Both the position numbers and the translations under genes were made by a program. This document shows, piece by piece, positions 15,802 through 25,001 of a DNA stretch of 64,000 bases. Source of the DNA: Niastella caeni (GTDB taxonomy: Bacteria; Bacteroidota; Bacteroidia; Chitinophagales; Chitinophagaceae); NCBI RefSeq assembly GCF_004834005.1, contig NZ_STFF01000001.1, forward strand, positions 557,347-621,346, read 5' to 3'. Under the pieces are notes generated by a model that ran no database searches, was not told where the DNA came from, and was given only the letters and a program-made list of their open reading frames with translations. Position 1 is the stretch's first letter; each line of letters opens with the position of its first letter.

Positions 15802-16194
15802 TCACCTGTAAAACAGGGAACAAATTAATGTAGCGAGCGAGATGCCCAGGAAATTACTGGTCAGGTCCAATAAAGAAACGGACCTTCCGGGTACAAAGGA
15901 TTGTAGTGCTTCAAAAAAACAGGAGGATAATAAAATAGCCAGCCAGAATAAAAACTTATAGCGGCCTTTGCAAAAAACAATATAAAGAAATGCAGTGATC
16001 GCGAAATAATACCCGCCATGAAAAACCATATCGAGCCACCAATGATAATTGGCGCCAAAGAAATGTTCGGGATGAAAATTGGGCCACTCACAAAATACAC
16101 CGGTGAGAGTAAGTAAAACAACAAACAAGGCCGTTTTACCCGCACCCTCTAACCGGTATCTAGTCGCTTTCGTCACATTTGTGTTAGAATGCAT
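15802..16194 (-). CDS. VanZ-like membrane protein
   Basis: The 130-aa protein has four predicted membrane segments (ALFVVLLTLTGVF, WWLDMVFHGGYYFAITAFLYIVF, FLFWLAILLSSCFFEALQSF, FLGISLATLICSLFY). The VanZ family pattern is visible: a DMVFHGGYYF motif in the second helix and EALQSFVPGRSVSLLDLTSNFLG at the third and fourth. The start overlaps the end of the phosphoglycosyltransferase gene by 11 bp, so it is cotranscribed with the EPS genes. VanZ proteins are known from glycopeptide resistance, but their biochemical role is poorly defined and relatives occur in polysaccharide clusters. Confidence 0.75.
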   Translation of the reverse strand: MHSNTNVTKATRYRLEGAGKTALFVVLLTLTGVFCEWPNFHPEHFFGANYHWWLDMVFHGGYYFAITAFLYIVFCKGRYKFLFWLAILLSSCFFEALQSFVPGRSVSLLDLTSNFLGISLATLICSLFYR

Positions 16195-17575
16195 TTTCTT
16201 CGCCTTTTATAGTGTTAAATACCGTCAGGAAAATAATTTTAAGGTCCAGCCACATGCTCCAGTTCTCCATATACCACAGGTCGTACTCCACCCGCTTCTT
16301 CATTTGATCGAGCGTTTTTGTTTCACCCCTGAAACCATTCACCTGCGCCCAGCCGGTAATGCCTGGCTTCAGGAACTGACGGATCATATATTCATCGATG
16401 ATCTTTGAATAATCGGCCGTGTGCTTTAACATGTGCGGCCGTGGGCCTACGATGCTCATATCGCCCATTAATACATTTATAAATTGCGGAAATTCATCGA
16501 GGCTCGTCCTGCGTAAGAATTGTCCCAGTTTAGTAATGCGCGCATCATTGCGGGTAGCCTGCAATACATTCGCATTGTCGTTCACCGTCATGCTTCTGAA
16601 TTTCCAACACCAGAAGCTTTTATTGTCCTGCCCGCTTCGTTGCTGGCGGAAAAAGACAGGCCCTTTTGATTCCAGTTTTATAAGCAACCCAATAATTGGG
16701 ATCAACCAGGAAAGAATGAACACGAGCACCAATGCGCTCACCACAATATCAAATAATCGTTTTTTGATCTTATTGCCCAGGTCATCTAACGGCTCCCGGC
16801 GCAGGGAAAGAACGGGAATTTCATTTAGATAGTCGATATACACCTGTCGTTTTACCAGGGCGCCAATGTCGGGTACTATCCTGAAGCGGATACAATTCTG
16901 GTCGGCATTCTTGATAAGCCGGTAGATACCCGGGTTCTGCTCCGGCACAATGGTAGAATATATTTCGGTAGCGCCATACCGTTTGCAAACATCCAGCGCG
17001 CCATTGATATTACCTAAAATAGGATAACGCGATAGTTCATGAATATTCTCCAACTCCTCACAATAACCCACCACCTCTTTATTTACGCCATCTTCTTCCA
17101 GGTAATCAACCAGTTTCCTCGACAGGTCGTTATACCCCAGCACGATCACTTTATTATGAAAGAAATCTTTCTTTTTAAAATAATGATATACGGCCAGGTA
17201 CAAAAAGCGGTTACAGACCAGCAGCAATGGAATACCTACTATTATGGTAGCAATAAATAACCGGGAAATGATAAAGAAATGCGAGAAGAACAGAAAGCCG
17301 CAGATCATGAGCAGAAAATACAAAAAGGCACGGGTCGATCGTCCGGCAAACAATTCGAAGGAAAATATATTCCGCTCATGGTATACATTTCCCGATAAGG
17401 ACACCACCAGCCAGGCAACGTTTAAATAAACACCAAAATAGGTGTACTCAACATACGCCTCTATCAACATTTCGCGTTGAAAGAAGAACCGCGCAATAAA
17501 AAACACTATGTTGATGGCCATCAGGTCCATGGCCAGTAAGGTCAATTGTAAATGGCGTAAGAATCTGTTATTCAT
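16184..17575 (-). CDS. initiating undecaprenyl-phosphate sugar phosphotransferase (WcaJ type)
   Basis: The 463-aa protein has four or five N-terminal membrane helices, a CoA-binding-like middle domain (VIVLGYNDLSRKLVDYLEE) and the catalytic bacterial sugar-transferase domain. The last begins KRLFDIVVSALVL and contains GPVFFRQQRSGQDNKSFWCWKFRSM, the catalytic-type RRTSLDEFPQFINVLMGDMSIVGPRPH, and GITGWAQVNGFRGET. These are all landmarks of polyprenyl glycosylphosphotransferases that move sugar-1-phosphate (usually glucose or galactose) onto undecaprenyl phosphate, the first step of repeat-unit assembly. It sits mid-operon and overlaps the VanZ-like gene. The sugar is inferred by family only. 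Confidence 0.92.
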   Translation of the reverse strand: MNNRFLRHLQLTLLAMDLMAINIVFFIARFFFQREMLIEAYVEYTYFGVYLNVAWLVVSLSGNVYHERNIFSFELFAGRSTRAFLYFLLMICGFLFFSHFFIISRLFIATIIVGIPLLLVCNRFLYLAVYHYFKKKDFFHNKVIVLGYNDLSRKLVDYLEEDGVNKEVVGYCEELENIHELSRYPILGNINGALDVCKRYGATEIYSTIVPEQNPGIYRLIKNADQNCIRFRIVPDIGALVKRQVYIDYLNEIPVLSLRREPLDDLGNKIKKRLFDIVVSALVLVFILSWLIPIIGLLIKLESKGPVFFRQQRSGQDNKSFWCWKFRSMTVNDNANVLQATRNDARITKLGQFLRRTSLDEFPQFINVLMGDMSIVGPRPHMLKHTADYSKIIDEYMIRQFLKPGITGWAQVNGFRGETKTLDQMKKRVEYDLWYMENWSMWLDLKIIFLTVFNTIKGEENAF

Positions 17576-17809
17576 AACTCACAGGTTTGTCGTGAATGGG
17601 GAATGGTCAATGGTGAATCGAAAAACGGTTACACGCTGCAAACTGCCCGCAGAATACAAGGCTATAAGCCGTAAGCAAATGCAGGTGCAGTATTTCTTGA
17701 TCTTTTGGCTTTAGGCTTTAAGCTTTCCATCACTGCCTTTCAATTGGCACAATAGCTAATTAGCACATTGCCTTATTCCCATTATGCCTTTATGCCTCGT
17801 TGCCTATTA
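17576..17809. repeat. intergenic repeat words reaching into the wecG-like 3' end
   Basis: This gap holds GTGAATGGGGAATGGTCAATGG-like words, AAGCCGTAAGC, GGCTTTAGGCTTTAAGC and, at 17734-17809, a relative of 9431-9480 (AGCACATTGCC, ATGCCTTTATGCCTCGTTGCC). The last word continues into the coding sequence of the next gene. No gene is seen here. Confidence 0.5.
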
Positions 17810-18540
17810 AAAATCTTCTTGAAGAATAAATAAATAAACAACGAATTGGTAATCACATAGCGGCGGAACAATCGGCGCGGCTCCTGCATTAAACGGAACA
17901 ACCACTCCAGCCCCAGATGCTGTAACCACGCCGGCGCTCTTTTTTGCATGCCCACCATTACCGGTAAAGCACCGCCTACCCCGATCATTACGGCATTGAT
18001 GCGCCCTTTCATAGAGGCCATCCATCTTTCCTGCTTGGGACAACCGAGTATTACCAGCACCACGGCAGCGCCCGAGCTATTGATCTTATCTACCAACTTG
18101 TCTTCTTCTTCTTTGGTAGCCGGCCTGAACGGCGGACTGTACATACCGGCAACAGGCAGATCGGGAAATGCATATCGCAGATAATTCTCTGTTTTCTCCA
18201 GCAACGCAGGCGTACCGCCATAGAAAAAGGCCGGCAACTTCTTCAACATCATTTGTTGCAATAGATCGGGTAACAGGTCCATACCGGCTACACGATCCTG
18301 CCTGATGCCATACACATAGCGCAACACCCAGGTGAGCGGTTTGCCATCGGGTGTTACCACCGTAGCGTCGTTGATGATACTATTGAACGTTTTGTCCTTG
18401 TACGCTTCAATAAACATGTGCACATTGGCCACACATACGTTGGCAGACTCCTTATGATGCGCCAGCGTTACAATGTGATTGACGAATGAAGAATAATTAC
18501 CCGTAGTAATGCCAAAATTGATGATGCTTTTCCTTTCCAT
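17782..18540 (-). CDS. WecG/TagA/CpsF-family glycosyltransferase (GT26)
   Basis: The 252-aa protein matches GT26 enzymes: NVCVANVHMFIEAYKD, VVTPDGKPLTWVLR, RVAGMDLLPDLL, FFYGGTPALLEKTENYL, LGCPKQERWM and the C-terminal GLEWLFRLMQEPRRLFRRY. Family members add N-acetylmannosamine(-uronic acid) or a similar hexose to the lipid-linked first sugar on the cytoplasmic side. The membrane-binding C-terminus is followed by RQRGIKA, and these last codons lie inside an intergenic repeat word (17782-17805), so the original stop may have been displaced. It is part of the EPS cluster. Confidence 0.88.
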   Translation of the reverse strand: MERKSIINFGITTGNYSSFVNHIVTLAHHKESANVCVANVHMFIEAYKDKTFNSIINDATVVTPDGKPLTWVLRYVYGIRQDRVAGMDLLPDLLQQMMLKKLPAFFYGGTPALLEKTENYLRYAFPDLPVAGMYSPPFRPATKEEEDKLVDKINSSGAAVVLVILGCPKQERWMASMKGRINAVMIGVGGALPVMVGMQKRAPAWLQHLGLEWLFRLMQEPRRLFRRYVITNSLFIYLFFKKIFNRQRGIKA

Positions 18541-18568
18541 ACCAATAAGTATTTTAGGGATGAAGATT

Positions 18569-19126
18569 TTACAGTTTGCCGTAGTATTTGGATTGAACCA
18601 GTTTAAGATGGGTTTGCAGGTCTACGTCATTATCGAACCTGCTTCGTACTTTTCGGGCGGGCACGCCTGCATAAATGGAATAGGGCTCCACGTCTTTTGT
18701 TACCAGCGAACCGGCGCCGATAATGCTTCCCTCACCGATCTTAATACCGCCCATAACAGTAGCACCATAACCGATCCATACATCGTCTTCGATGATGGTA
18801 ATCATGCCCAGCCCCTTCCATTTATATGCAGGATCGCGGATCTGTGCTGCCAGGCGCATTGGTACACCTGGCTGTTGATAGTGATGGTCGTATCTACCTA
18901 TAATGGCCACCCGGTTGCCGAACATGACGTTATCGCCAATGATCACATCTGCTTCAATAAAGGAATCCCTGCCAATATAGAAATTACGGCCGATCACTAC
19001 TTTTTGCCTACCCCAAATACGTACCCGTAATCCGGCATGAAATCCTTTTGCTATGCTATACCTTCTGTACAGCACTTTACGAAGCAAAAGATCTCGTATT
19101 TGCCTGATTACATTTACAATCGACAT
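18569..19126 (-). CDS. hexapeptide-repeat acyltransferase
   Basis: The 185-aa protein has left-handed beta-helix hexapeptide repeats (IGRDSFIEADVIIGDNVMFG, IIEDDVWIGYGATVMGGIKI, GEGSIIGAGSLVTKDVEPYS) and the maltose/galactoside-acetyltransferase-like C-terminus IYAGVPARKVRSRF. Such enzymes transfer an acetyl group from acetyl-CoA to a sugar hydroxyl. Among GT genes it most likely acetylates the exopolysaccharide repeat unit. The position of the acetyl group cannot be predicted. Confidence 0.87.
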   Translation of the reverse strand: MSIVNVIRQIRDLLLRKVLYRRYSIAKGFHAGLRVRIWGRQKVVIGRNFYIGRDSFIEADVIIGDNVMFGNRVAIIGRYDHHYQQPGVPMRLAAQIRDPAYKWKGLGMITIIEDDVWIGYGATVMGGIKIGEGSIIGAGSLVTKDVEPYSIYAGVPARKVRSRFDNDVDLQTHLKLVQSKYYGKL

Positions 19127-19177
19127 ATTGATTAGTTTCCGGGTTGTTGACGAATCGGTGCTGGCAGAAGCAGTTAT

Positions 19178-20278
19178 TTATGCGTGGTTAATAGACATCA
19201 TTACTTCATGCATGCCGGCACAAACCTGGCCGCGTGAAAACTTTTTGGCAATCTGCCGGTTGTTCTCCGACATGGTTTTGCGCAATGCATGATTTTCGTA
19301 TAAGGTATTAATGGCTTTTGCTACACTTTCGGGCGATTCTCCATCTACCCATAACACATTATCAGGCGAGGACAAATGGTCCCTGGCCGCCCTGATGCGG
19401 GTAGTGATGACCGGTAAACCAGCGGCTACCGATTTAAACAGGGCCATCGGGAACCCTTCGTTGAAATAAGTAGGGAATGCGAGCATGTCGGCATTGGCAT
19501 AAAAATGATCGCATTCATGATCGGGTATAAATCCCGGGAAACGCGTAAACTTCGTAATCTCCAATGCTTCCGTTCTCTTCTTCAGCTTTTCCAGGTCGGG
19601 GCCATCGCCCACAAATACAAACTGGCAATCATCTTTACACGTAAGCATGGGTATACTTTCCAACAAACTAAAAACGCCTTTCTCCCGTACTATGCGGCCA
19701 ACAAACAACACTTTGAACTTTTGTTCATCCAGCGCATACTTTTCCCTGAATTCAACAGATGCCACCGACCTGCCGGGGTCAACGATATTGGCAGTAATAA
19801 ATATTTTCCGGGCAAGCGCTTCGTCATATTGCCGCACCATTTCTTTTTCTTCATTCGATAAAAAGAACCAGGCATCTACATGCTTTCTCAAAAATGGTAT
19901 CATCAGCTTCCGGTAAAAAAATGAGGCCTGCTGCAGCACAGATACATCGGAACCGTGGGTCTTTATAACAATTTTTACGCGGCGTAAATAAAAAAGCTTT
20001 ATGATCAAAACTGTAATAAAATCACGGGTTGTACCTACCGGTTCAAACCGGGAGTTCAGGTATAAGATATCCGGTGAAAAAGCATACAACTCTTTCACGA
20101 TGTTCAGGGCCTTCGCTATTACACCCCATAGCTTTTTTATTTTGCCGGCCGAACTATCATTACGACCGTATGGTACCGGTTTGCAGGTGTACCCCAGATC
20201 GGTAAAACCATCGATCTCGTCGTGCGATAAAAGAACGTGATGTTTTGGCGGAACTCCCACCAATATCCGCTGAGCCAT
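19178..20278 (-). CDS. GT4 glycosyltransferase of the EPS cluster
   Basis: The 366-aa GT-B protein has N-terminal RILVGVPPKHHVLLSHDEIDG, the domain-joining FKVLFVGRIVREKGVFSLLES and the nucleotide-sugar site YANADMLAFPTYFNEGFPMALFKSVAAGLPVITTRI. It abuts the next upstream GT gene: the two share a base at 20278 as stop and start. It adds one sugar during repeat-unit assembly. Specificity unknown. Confidence 0.87.
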   Translation of the reverse strand: MAQRILVGVPPKHHVLLSHDEIDGFTDLGYTCKPVPYGRNDSSAGKIKKLWGVIAKALNIVKELYAFSPDILYLNSRFEPVGTTRDFITVLIIKLFYLRRVKIVIKTHGSDVSVLQQASFFYRKLMIPFLRKHVDAWFFLSNEEKEMVRQYDEALARKIFITANIVDPGRSVASVEFREKYALDEQKFKVLFVGRIVREKGVFSLLESIPMLTCKDDCQFVFVGDGPDLEKLKKRTEALEITKFTRFPGFIPDHECDHFYANADMLAFPTYFNEGFPMALFKSVAAGLPVITTRIRAARDHLSSPDNVLWVDGESPESVAKAINTLYENHALRKTMSENNRQIAKKFSRGQVCAGMHEVMMSINHA

Positions 20279-21510
20279 TAATTGTAGAATTGAGAGGTTA
20301 TTAAATGCACTTTGCGTTCCCAGGTATTTCCCTTGGCATAATTGTATGCGTTAACAGAGCATTTCTTTCTTAATTCAACATCTTTATACAACCTGGTTAT
20401 TGCTTTGGCTATATCAAGTGCCGTGTTCTCTTTTGTTGAAGGCTTTATTTTAATGCCACATTCGTTACTTACTGCCAGGGCGGAACCATGAATATCCAAT
20501 GTGATCACCGGCAACCCGAACGCCATGGCTTCGTTTAACTGGGCCGGGCAGGAATCACGCAACGAGCAGAAAATAAAAACATCTGCCTGTTCATAGTGGT
20601 GCACCACTTCATTAAACGGAATTTGTCCTAATATCCGCAACCGCTTTGTGTCTAATCCATATTGCTCTATCCATCCCGGCAGGAATTGGTATTGCTCTCC
20701 CCCACCCACTATGGTGAACGTATAGTCTACGTCTTCGGGCACCAGTGACAACGCATGCAGAATAAGGTTCAACCCTTTTCGAGGCAACATGCGCCCTACC
20801 CATAGCAGGTTCAGTTGCCTGCCTGGCTTTCGTTCTATGAACTCCATATGCTGCATAGATAACGGGATCGCATTATCCAGGATCAGGTGAACATTACCAG
20901 CTTCTGCTGACCGTATCTTTTGCACTATGTTGGCGGTATCCTGGTTGGTTACAAGAATATGATCTGAACGGGTAACCGTATTCTTTAAGTTGTTGCTGAA
21001 TTTTATGCTCAGCTTTGAGATCAGGCTCCGTATTCTTTCAATTCTCCAGGCCGGTCCAAAATAATCTTTGAATGCAGGCAATGCTTCCTGTCCGCCACCC
21101 ACCGGACCAAATATGATCCGGGTATTTTTTAGCTTCCATAAAAAAGTGCCTTGCTGAAAACTGCCGAACGTAACATGATGCGCTACGTCAAACCGCAATT
21201 TCTTATGCAACTGTACTGCGATACCGGCTGCTTTCTTCCGCCATAAATAGTAATGTAAGTAGATGGTTTTGGAAGAAGTGTTCAACAACATTTTATCGAG
21301 GTTCAATGCCAGCTCTACAAAAACGATATGCAGATTGGGCAACCCCAGTTTTTGCAGTTCCGCTTCTGTAGCCTCCCGGTCTTCTACATTGGTCAAACAC
21401 CACACCTCATATCCCTGCAGGGCCAGGTTGAGCGCCCAACTCCATCCGTTACCCGGCTCACTTCCTTTAATAGGCGAGCAGGCATATGCACTTAATAAAA
21501 CCTTCTTCAT
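20278..21510 (-). CDS. GT4 glycosyltransferase of the EPS cluster
   Basis: The 410-aa protein has N-terminal KKVLLSAYACSPIKGSEPGNGWSWALNLA, a signature of one GT4 branch in Bacteroidota and Cyanobacteria EPS clusters. It also has LNLLWVGRMLPRKGLNLILHAL and the donor site YEQADVFIFCSLRDSCPAQLNEAMAFGLPVITLD, where the usual E-x7-E is present as EAMAFGLPVITLD. It is tightly coupled to the GT gene downstream. It would act on the lipid-linked oligosaccharide in the cytoplasm. Confidence 0.87.
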   Translation of the reverse strand: MKKVLLSAYACSPIKGSEPGNGWSWALNLALQGYEVWCLTNVEDREATEAELQKLGLPNLHIVFVELALNLDKMLLNTSSKTIYLHYYLWRKKAAGIAVQLHKKLRFDVAHHVTFGSFQQGTFLWKLKNTRIIFGPVGGGQEALPAFKDYFGPAWRIERIRSLISKLSIKFSNNLKNTVTRSDHILVTNQDTANIVQKIRSAEAGNVHLILDNAIPLSMQHMEFIERKPGRQLNLLWVGRMLPRKGLNLILHALSLVPEDVDYTFTIVGGGEQYQFLPGWIEQYGLDTKRLRILGQIPFNEVVHHYEQADVFIFCSLRDSCPAQLNEAMAFGLPVITLDIHGSALAVSNECGIKIKPSTKENTALDIAKAITRLYKDVELRKKCSVNAYNYAKGNTWERKVHLITSQFYN

Positions 21511-21540
21511 AAAAGATTGCTGTTTGCTTGCTGAAGTATT

Positions 21541-22065
21541 TTATGCCACTTCTACCGCTTGCAGCCGTGTTTTGATTTGTACAGCCGGGTTACCAGCCAC
21601 GACTGCATTAGCAGGCATACTTTTGGTCACCACCGAGCCACAGCCAATGGTAACGTGATCACCGATTGTTATTTCTCCTATAATGCACGCATTACAGCCT
21701 ACCTCTACGTAATTGCCGATCACCGGCGACACCGAGATGGCCCCGGTTGGCAGCTGTTTATTACCGATAGTAGTGCAATGCCGTAGCGTACAATAATTCC
21801 CTATTACAACCTGGCTGTTCAATACCAGCCCCTGCCCGTGATAGATCCTTAGTCCGCGGCCAATTTTGGTATTCCATGGAATTTCAATACAAAAGAACCA
21901 TTCAACGAGGATCTTGTAAAAAATGCGATAGGGATACCCCAGGTAATAATAAATTTTACGGGTAGTGCAGAAATTGGCGATCCTGAATAATAACAGGATC
22001 ACGCGACCTTTCGCACTGGTGCTATTGGCGGCCCAGTCCTGGAAGATAAATTCAATAAAATTCAT
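21541..22065 (-). CDS. serine acetyltransferase-like hexapeptide transferase
   Basis: The 174-aa protein has an alpha-helical N-terminus (FIFQDWAANSTSAKGRVILLLFRIANFC) and a left-handed beta-helix (IPWNTKIGRGLRIYHGQGLVLNS, GNYVEVGCNACIIGEITIGDHVTIGCGSVVTKSMPANAVVAGNPA), as in serine acetyltransferases and colanic-acid acetyltransferases (WcaB). Given its position among GT genes, acetylation of the polysaccharide is more likely than cysteine synthesis, although the CysE-type fold leaves the second option open. Confidence 0.83.
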   Translation of the reverse strand: MNFIEFIFQDWAANSTSAKGRVILLLFRIANFCTTRKIYYYLGYPYRIFYKILVEWFFCIEIPWNTKIGRGLRIYHGQGLVLNSQVVIGNYCTLRHCTTIGNKQLPTGAISVSPVIGNYVEVGCNACIIGEITIGDHVTIGCGSVVTKSMPANAVVAGNPAVQIKTRLQAVEVA

Positions 22066-22075
22066 AATGATTAAA

Positions 22076-22364
22076 GGTTATGGTGAAGGGAGATCGACAA
22101 TGGATGTCGATGATTTCTTTCAAATGGGCAATCAAAAAACGTGAAACGGCAAACGTGAATGTTGCATCCACCTTCGCCCAGGCTTCGGTGCACAAGTCGT
22201 GAATCGGCAATCGTGAATCGGCTAGTAGTAAGTAGCTAGTGGGGCTCAAATTCAGTTACCAGCTACCTGATACCAGTTACCGGTCTCAAATCAAAAGCAG
22301 GCTGATTATCTGCCGGCATGCTGAAACTTAGGTCCTGGCAATGGGGAACCGGCAACCGGTACCC
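22076..22364. repeat. repeat-rich intergenic stretch
   Basis: About 290 bp hold no gene but many short near-repeats: CGTGAATCGGCAATCGTGAATCGG, AGTAGTAAGTAGCTAGTGGGG, CAGTTACCAGCTACC, GATACCAGTTACCGG. These words belong to the same style of intergenic repeats as at 17580-17640, 23540-23580 and 36897-36980. Confidence 0.45.
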
Positions 22365-23531
22365 TTAAGATGCGTACGCATGTAACAAAATCTCGGTATT
22401 CCTGCTCCACAACTCTTCTACCTGGTGGTGATTGATGTTTTGTGCTAAAGTTTTATAATGGTCGTTTCGTAAGGCGAACCGGATACCTGCCGCCAGCTTT
22501 TCCGGATCACTGGGTGGCACCAGCAAACCATTCACATCGTGTTTTATAAACTCGGGGAAAGAACCCACATCCGTAGCTATTACCGGTGTCTTTAACCCAA
22601 AGGCGGTCATCAATACCCCGCTTTGCGTAGCGTCTTTATACGGACAAACAATAAATTTCGCTTCCTGTATCAATGTGGCCAGCTCATCGTTGGGAATATG
22701 CTTTTCAATCAGTGTAATGTTATTCTTATACGTGCTCAACATACCATCGTTAATAGCAAACCCCGGAAACCGTTTGCCGGCTATGATCAATTTCTCCTGC
22801 GGAAATTCCCTAAACACTTCTGGCATGGCCTGCAACAGATCATCAATTCCCTTGTATGGCGATAACCGGCCAAAGAATAAAATGTGTTTCTTTTTCTCTT
22901 GTTCAGCCGTTACCAGTTTTTGTAAATAACCATATGGGCTCATCTTCAGCACCATTTTGGTTTGCTTTCGTTTTTTATAATGCTGCTCGAATTGCTTCTT
23001 CGCAAAATGCGAGTAGAACAGGTAATTCTTCTTAACCGGCATGTTAAAAAAGAAAGTACGCGGCAGACTTATCTTCCAGCTATCTTCTCCGCTATGCGGA
23101 ACCGGATCGTGGATGGTGATGCAGACGTTCTTGAATGCTTTTAAATAGAGCAACATGCCAATGGCCCGAAGACTAAAAGTTTCAAAATGGATAATATCGG
23201 GCCTGAATTGCCTGATGTATTTCCACACGTTGAATGAAACCTGTAATGTGCTATAGGAAAATCCTGTTTTATGCGGATGGATGACAAAATGCACACTGGC
23301 GGCGCCGTTAAAATAAGGTTTCAAATTCTGGTAACTTTCCCTGGTAAGTATTTCTTCCGGCTTTACCAGCGTTTTCCCTTCGGGAAACTGATCGATCTCC
23401 AGGATCGTCATATTCCTGCCATGCGGCGTTAACTCGATCAACACATGCAACTGCACGTGCTTTTTAAGTACATTGATCAACTCAATAGACACATCCAAAA
23501 AAGCTACCTGCATGTAATAAACAACTGTCAT
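22365..23531 (-). CDS. GT4 glycosyltransferase of the EPS cluster
   Basis: The 388-aa GT-B protein has HILFFGRLSPYKGIDDLLQAMPEV at the domain junction and the donor site IQEAKFIVCPYKDATQSGVLMTAFGLKTPVIATDVGSFPEFI. The N-terminus lacks a basic lead and starts YYMQVAFLDVSIELINVL; a second Met at residue 7 (23513) is an equally good start. It lies between the flippase gene and the repeat-rich gap. Substrates unknown. Confidence 0.85.
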   Translation of the reverse strand: MTVVYYMQVAFLDVSIELINVLKKHVQLHVLIELTPHGRNMTILEIDQFPEGKTLVKPEEILTRESYQNLKPYFNGAASVHFVIHPHKTGFSYSTLQVSFNVWKYIRQFRPDIIHFETFSLRAIGMLLYLKAFKNVCITIHDPVPHSGEDSWKISLPRTFFFNMPVKKNYLFYSHFAKKQFEQHYKKRKQTKMVLKMSPYGYLQKLVTAEQEKKKHILFFGRLSPYKGIDDLLQAMPEVFREFPQEKLIIAGKRFPGFAINDGMLSTYKNNITLIEKHIPNDELATLIQEAKFIVCPYKDATQSGVLMTAFGLKTPVIATDVGSFPEFIKHDVNGLLVPPSDPEKLAAGIRFALRNDHYKTLAQNINHHQVEELWSRNTEILLHAYAS

Positions 23532-23564
23532 GGTATAATAGTTTCAAGTTACAGGGTACAGGTT

Positions 23565-25001
23565 TCAGGGGACCGGCTTCAAGGCACTTCGGGCATCATT
23601 CAATCTGTTGCCGGTAACAATGGCAACAATGATCACTATCAACAACCAATAACCGGTAAATAATACGATTGGTGAAAATTTAAATGATAATAAGATGTAT
23701 ATAACAACCAGTAACCCGGTCAGCAAATAGAATTTTAACACATGCCCTATCGTTACCATGCCCTTACGAACCAATAGCACGTCCTGGCAAATATGAAATA
23801 TCAGGAAAGAAAAAAAGATGGCCAGGTTTACCGTAGTAAGACTTTTTACAAACATAAAGCCGGCAAAACAAAATACTACGTTCAGCACCAGGCTGGTTAC
23901 ATTGATCCACATATCGGCCCGTTCCATATTCATAGCCACCAGCACGTTGGCCTGTAACAGCGCTGTCGGGAAGATCAGGATCGTTAAAAACATTTCTTTT
24001 GTAAAAGCGCCGGTAGCATTATAGGCGCTTCCGAAAGCCCAGGGGATCAAAGTGTCGGCAAAAGAGTAAATGAAGGTGTAGGCAAACAACCCGAACAATA
24101 AATAATAATTGAACACCTTGCTATAATAGTTCCTGAAATCGTGAAAGGTGCCGGTCTTGAATTGTTGTACCAATGCGGGAAATACCGACATGGATACAAT
24201 CAATGGTAAGATCTGTGCAATGGCAAACACCCGGAAAGAGATCTCAAAATGCGCAACATCCGCCAATGGCAACGTCTTTGAAATAATGATATTGGAAATG
24301 CGCCAATATGCAATAGAAACACTGCCGATGATAATAAACGGCCAGTTGGCAAACACGATCTTTTTAACTTCACTCCAGGCCAGCGGGTAATTCCATAAGG
24401 AACGCAGGCTGATGGTCTTCGACGAACCAAAGCCCAGGAAAAAATTCAGTGTTATAAACCGTACCGCTATCATTGAAATACACAGAGTCATAATAGAGAA
24501 CGGAAAAAGGAACAGCAGGCAACCGATAGCGAACCTGAGGATAGAATCTATGATTAGAATGATAAAAGTTTTGTTCTGGTTGAACTCGGCTATGTTCAAC
24601 GATTTGATGGCGTAGATGATATTATCGAAAATAATGTTCACGCCCAGCAATACGATCAGGTATTGCAACACCGGGTCGTGGTACAACAGGAAGGCGGTGA
24701 TTACACTACATACATAAAAAAAGCAACCGCTGTACAATTGTATTTTAATAAACCGGCTTACCAACTCCTGCCTGTCGGTAATATCAACCAGCTCGCGGGT
24801 AAACCATTGCCCTAAACCCAGCGTTGAAAAGGCAGCCAGGAATTGATAAATAGTATTGGCAATAAGAAAGAAGGCAAATTCACCCGTGGTGTACTTGCGC
24901 GCTATTATCACAAAAAACAAACTGAGCAAAATACTTTGCAGGCCGTTGGCCGCAATGCCCCAGAAGCTGTTTTTTATTAACCTTGACTTAAACAAGTTCA
25001 T
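23565..25001 (-). CDS. wzx: Wzx-type lipopolysaccharide/EPS flippase
   Basis: About 478 residues with 12-14 membrane helices in the MOP/PST exporter pattern: N-terminal KNSFWGIAANGLQSILLSLFFVIIARKYTTGEFAFFLIA, and GLGQWFTRELV. I take the ATG at 25001 (MNLFKSRLIKNSF), which overlaps the polymerase gene by 14 bp; upstream ATGs at 25013, 25028 and 25034 are in frame. It would flip the undecaprenyl-linked repeat unit across the inner membrane. The last codons (KPVP) lie in a repeat-like sequence (23545-23580). Confidence 0.85.
   Translation of the reverse strand: MNLFKSRLIKNSFWGIAANGLQSILLSLFFVIIARKYTTGEFAFFLIANTIYQFLAAFSTLGLGQWFTRELVDITDRQELVSRFIKIQLYSGCFFYVCSVITAFLLYHDPVLQYLIVLLGVNIIFDNIIYAIKSLNIAEFNQNKTFIILIIDSILRFAIGCLLFLFPFSIMTLCISMIAVRFITLNFFLGFGSSKTISLRSLWNYPLAWSEVKKIVFANWPFIIIGSVSIAYWRISNIIISKTLPLADVAHFEISFRVFAIAQILPLIVSMSVFPALVQQFKTGTFHDFRNYYSKVFNYYLLFGLFAYTFIYSFADTLIPWAFGSAYNATGAFTKEMFLTILIFPTALLQANVLVAMNMERADMWINVTSLVLNVVFCFAGFMFVKSLTTVNLAIFFSFLIFHICQDVLLVRKGMVTIGHVLKFYLLTGLLVVIYILLSFKFSPIVLFTGYWLLIVIIVAIVTGNRLNDARSALKPVP

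Noticed and set aside
21541..22065. Serine acetyltransferase (CysE) linked to the cysteine operon
   Set aside because: It lies 10 kb away within the EPS cluster among transferases, and the fold is shared with polysaccharide acetyltransferases.
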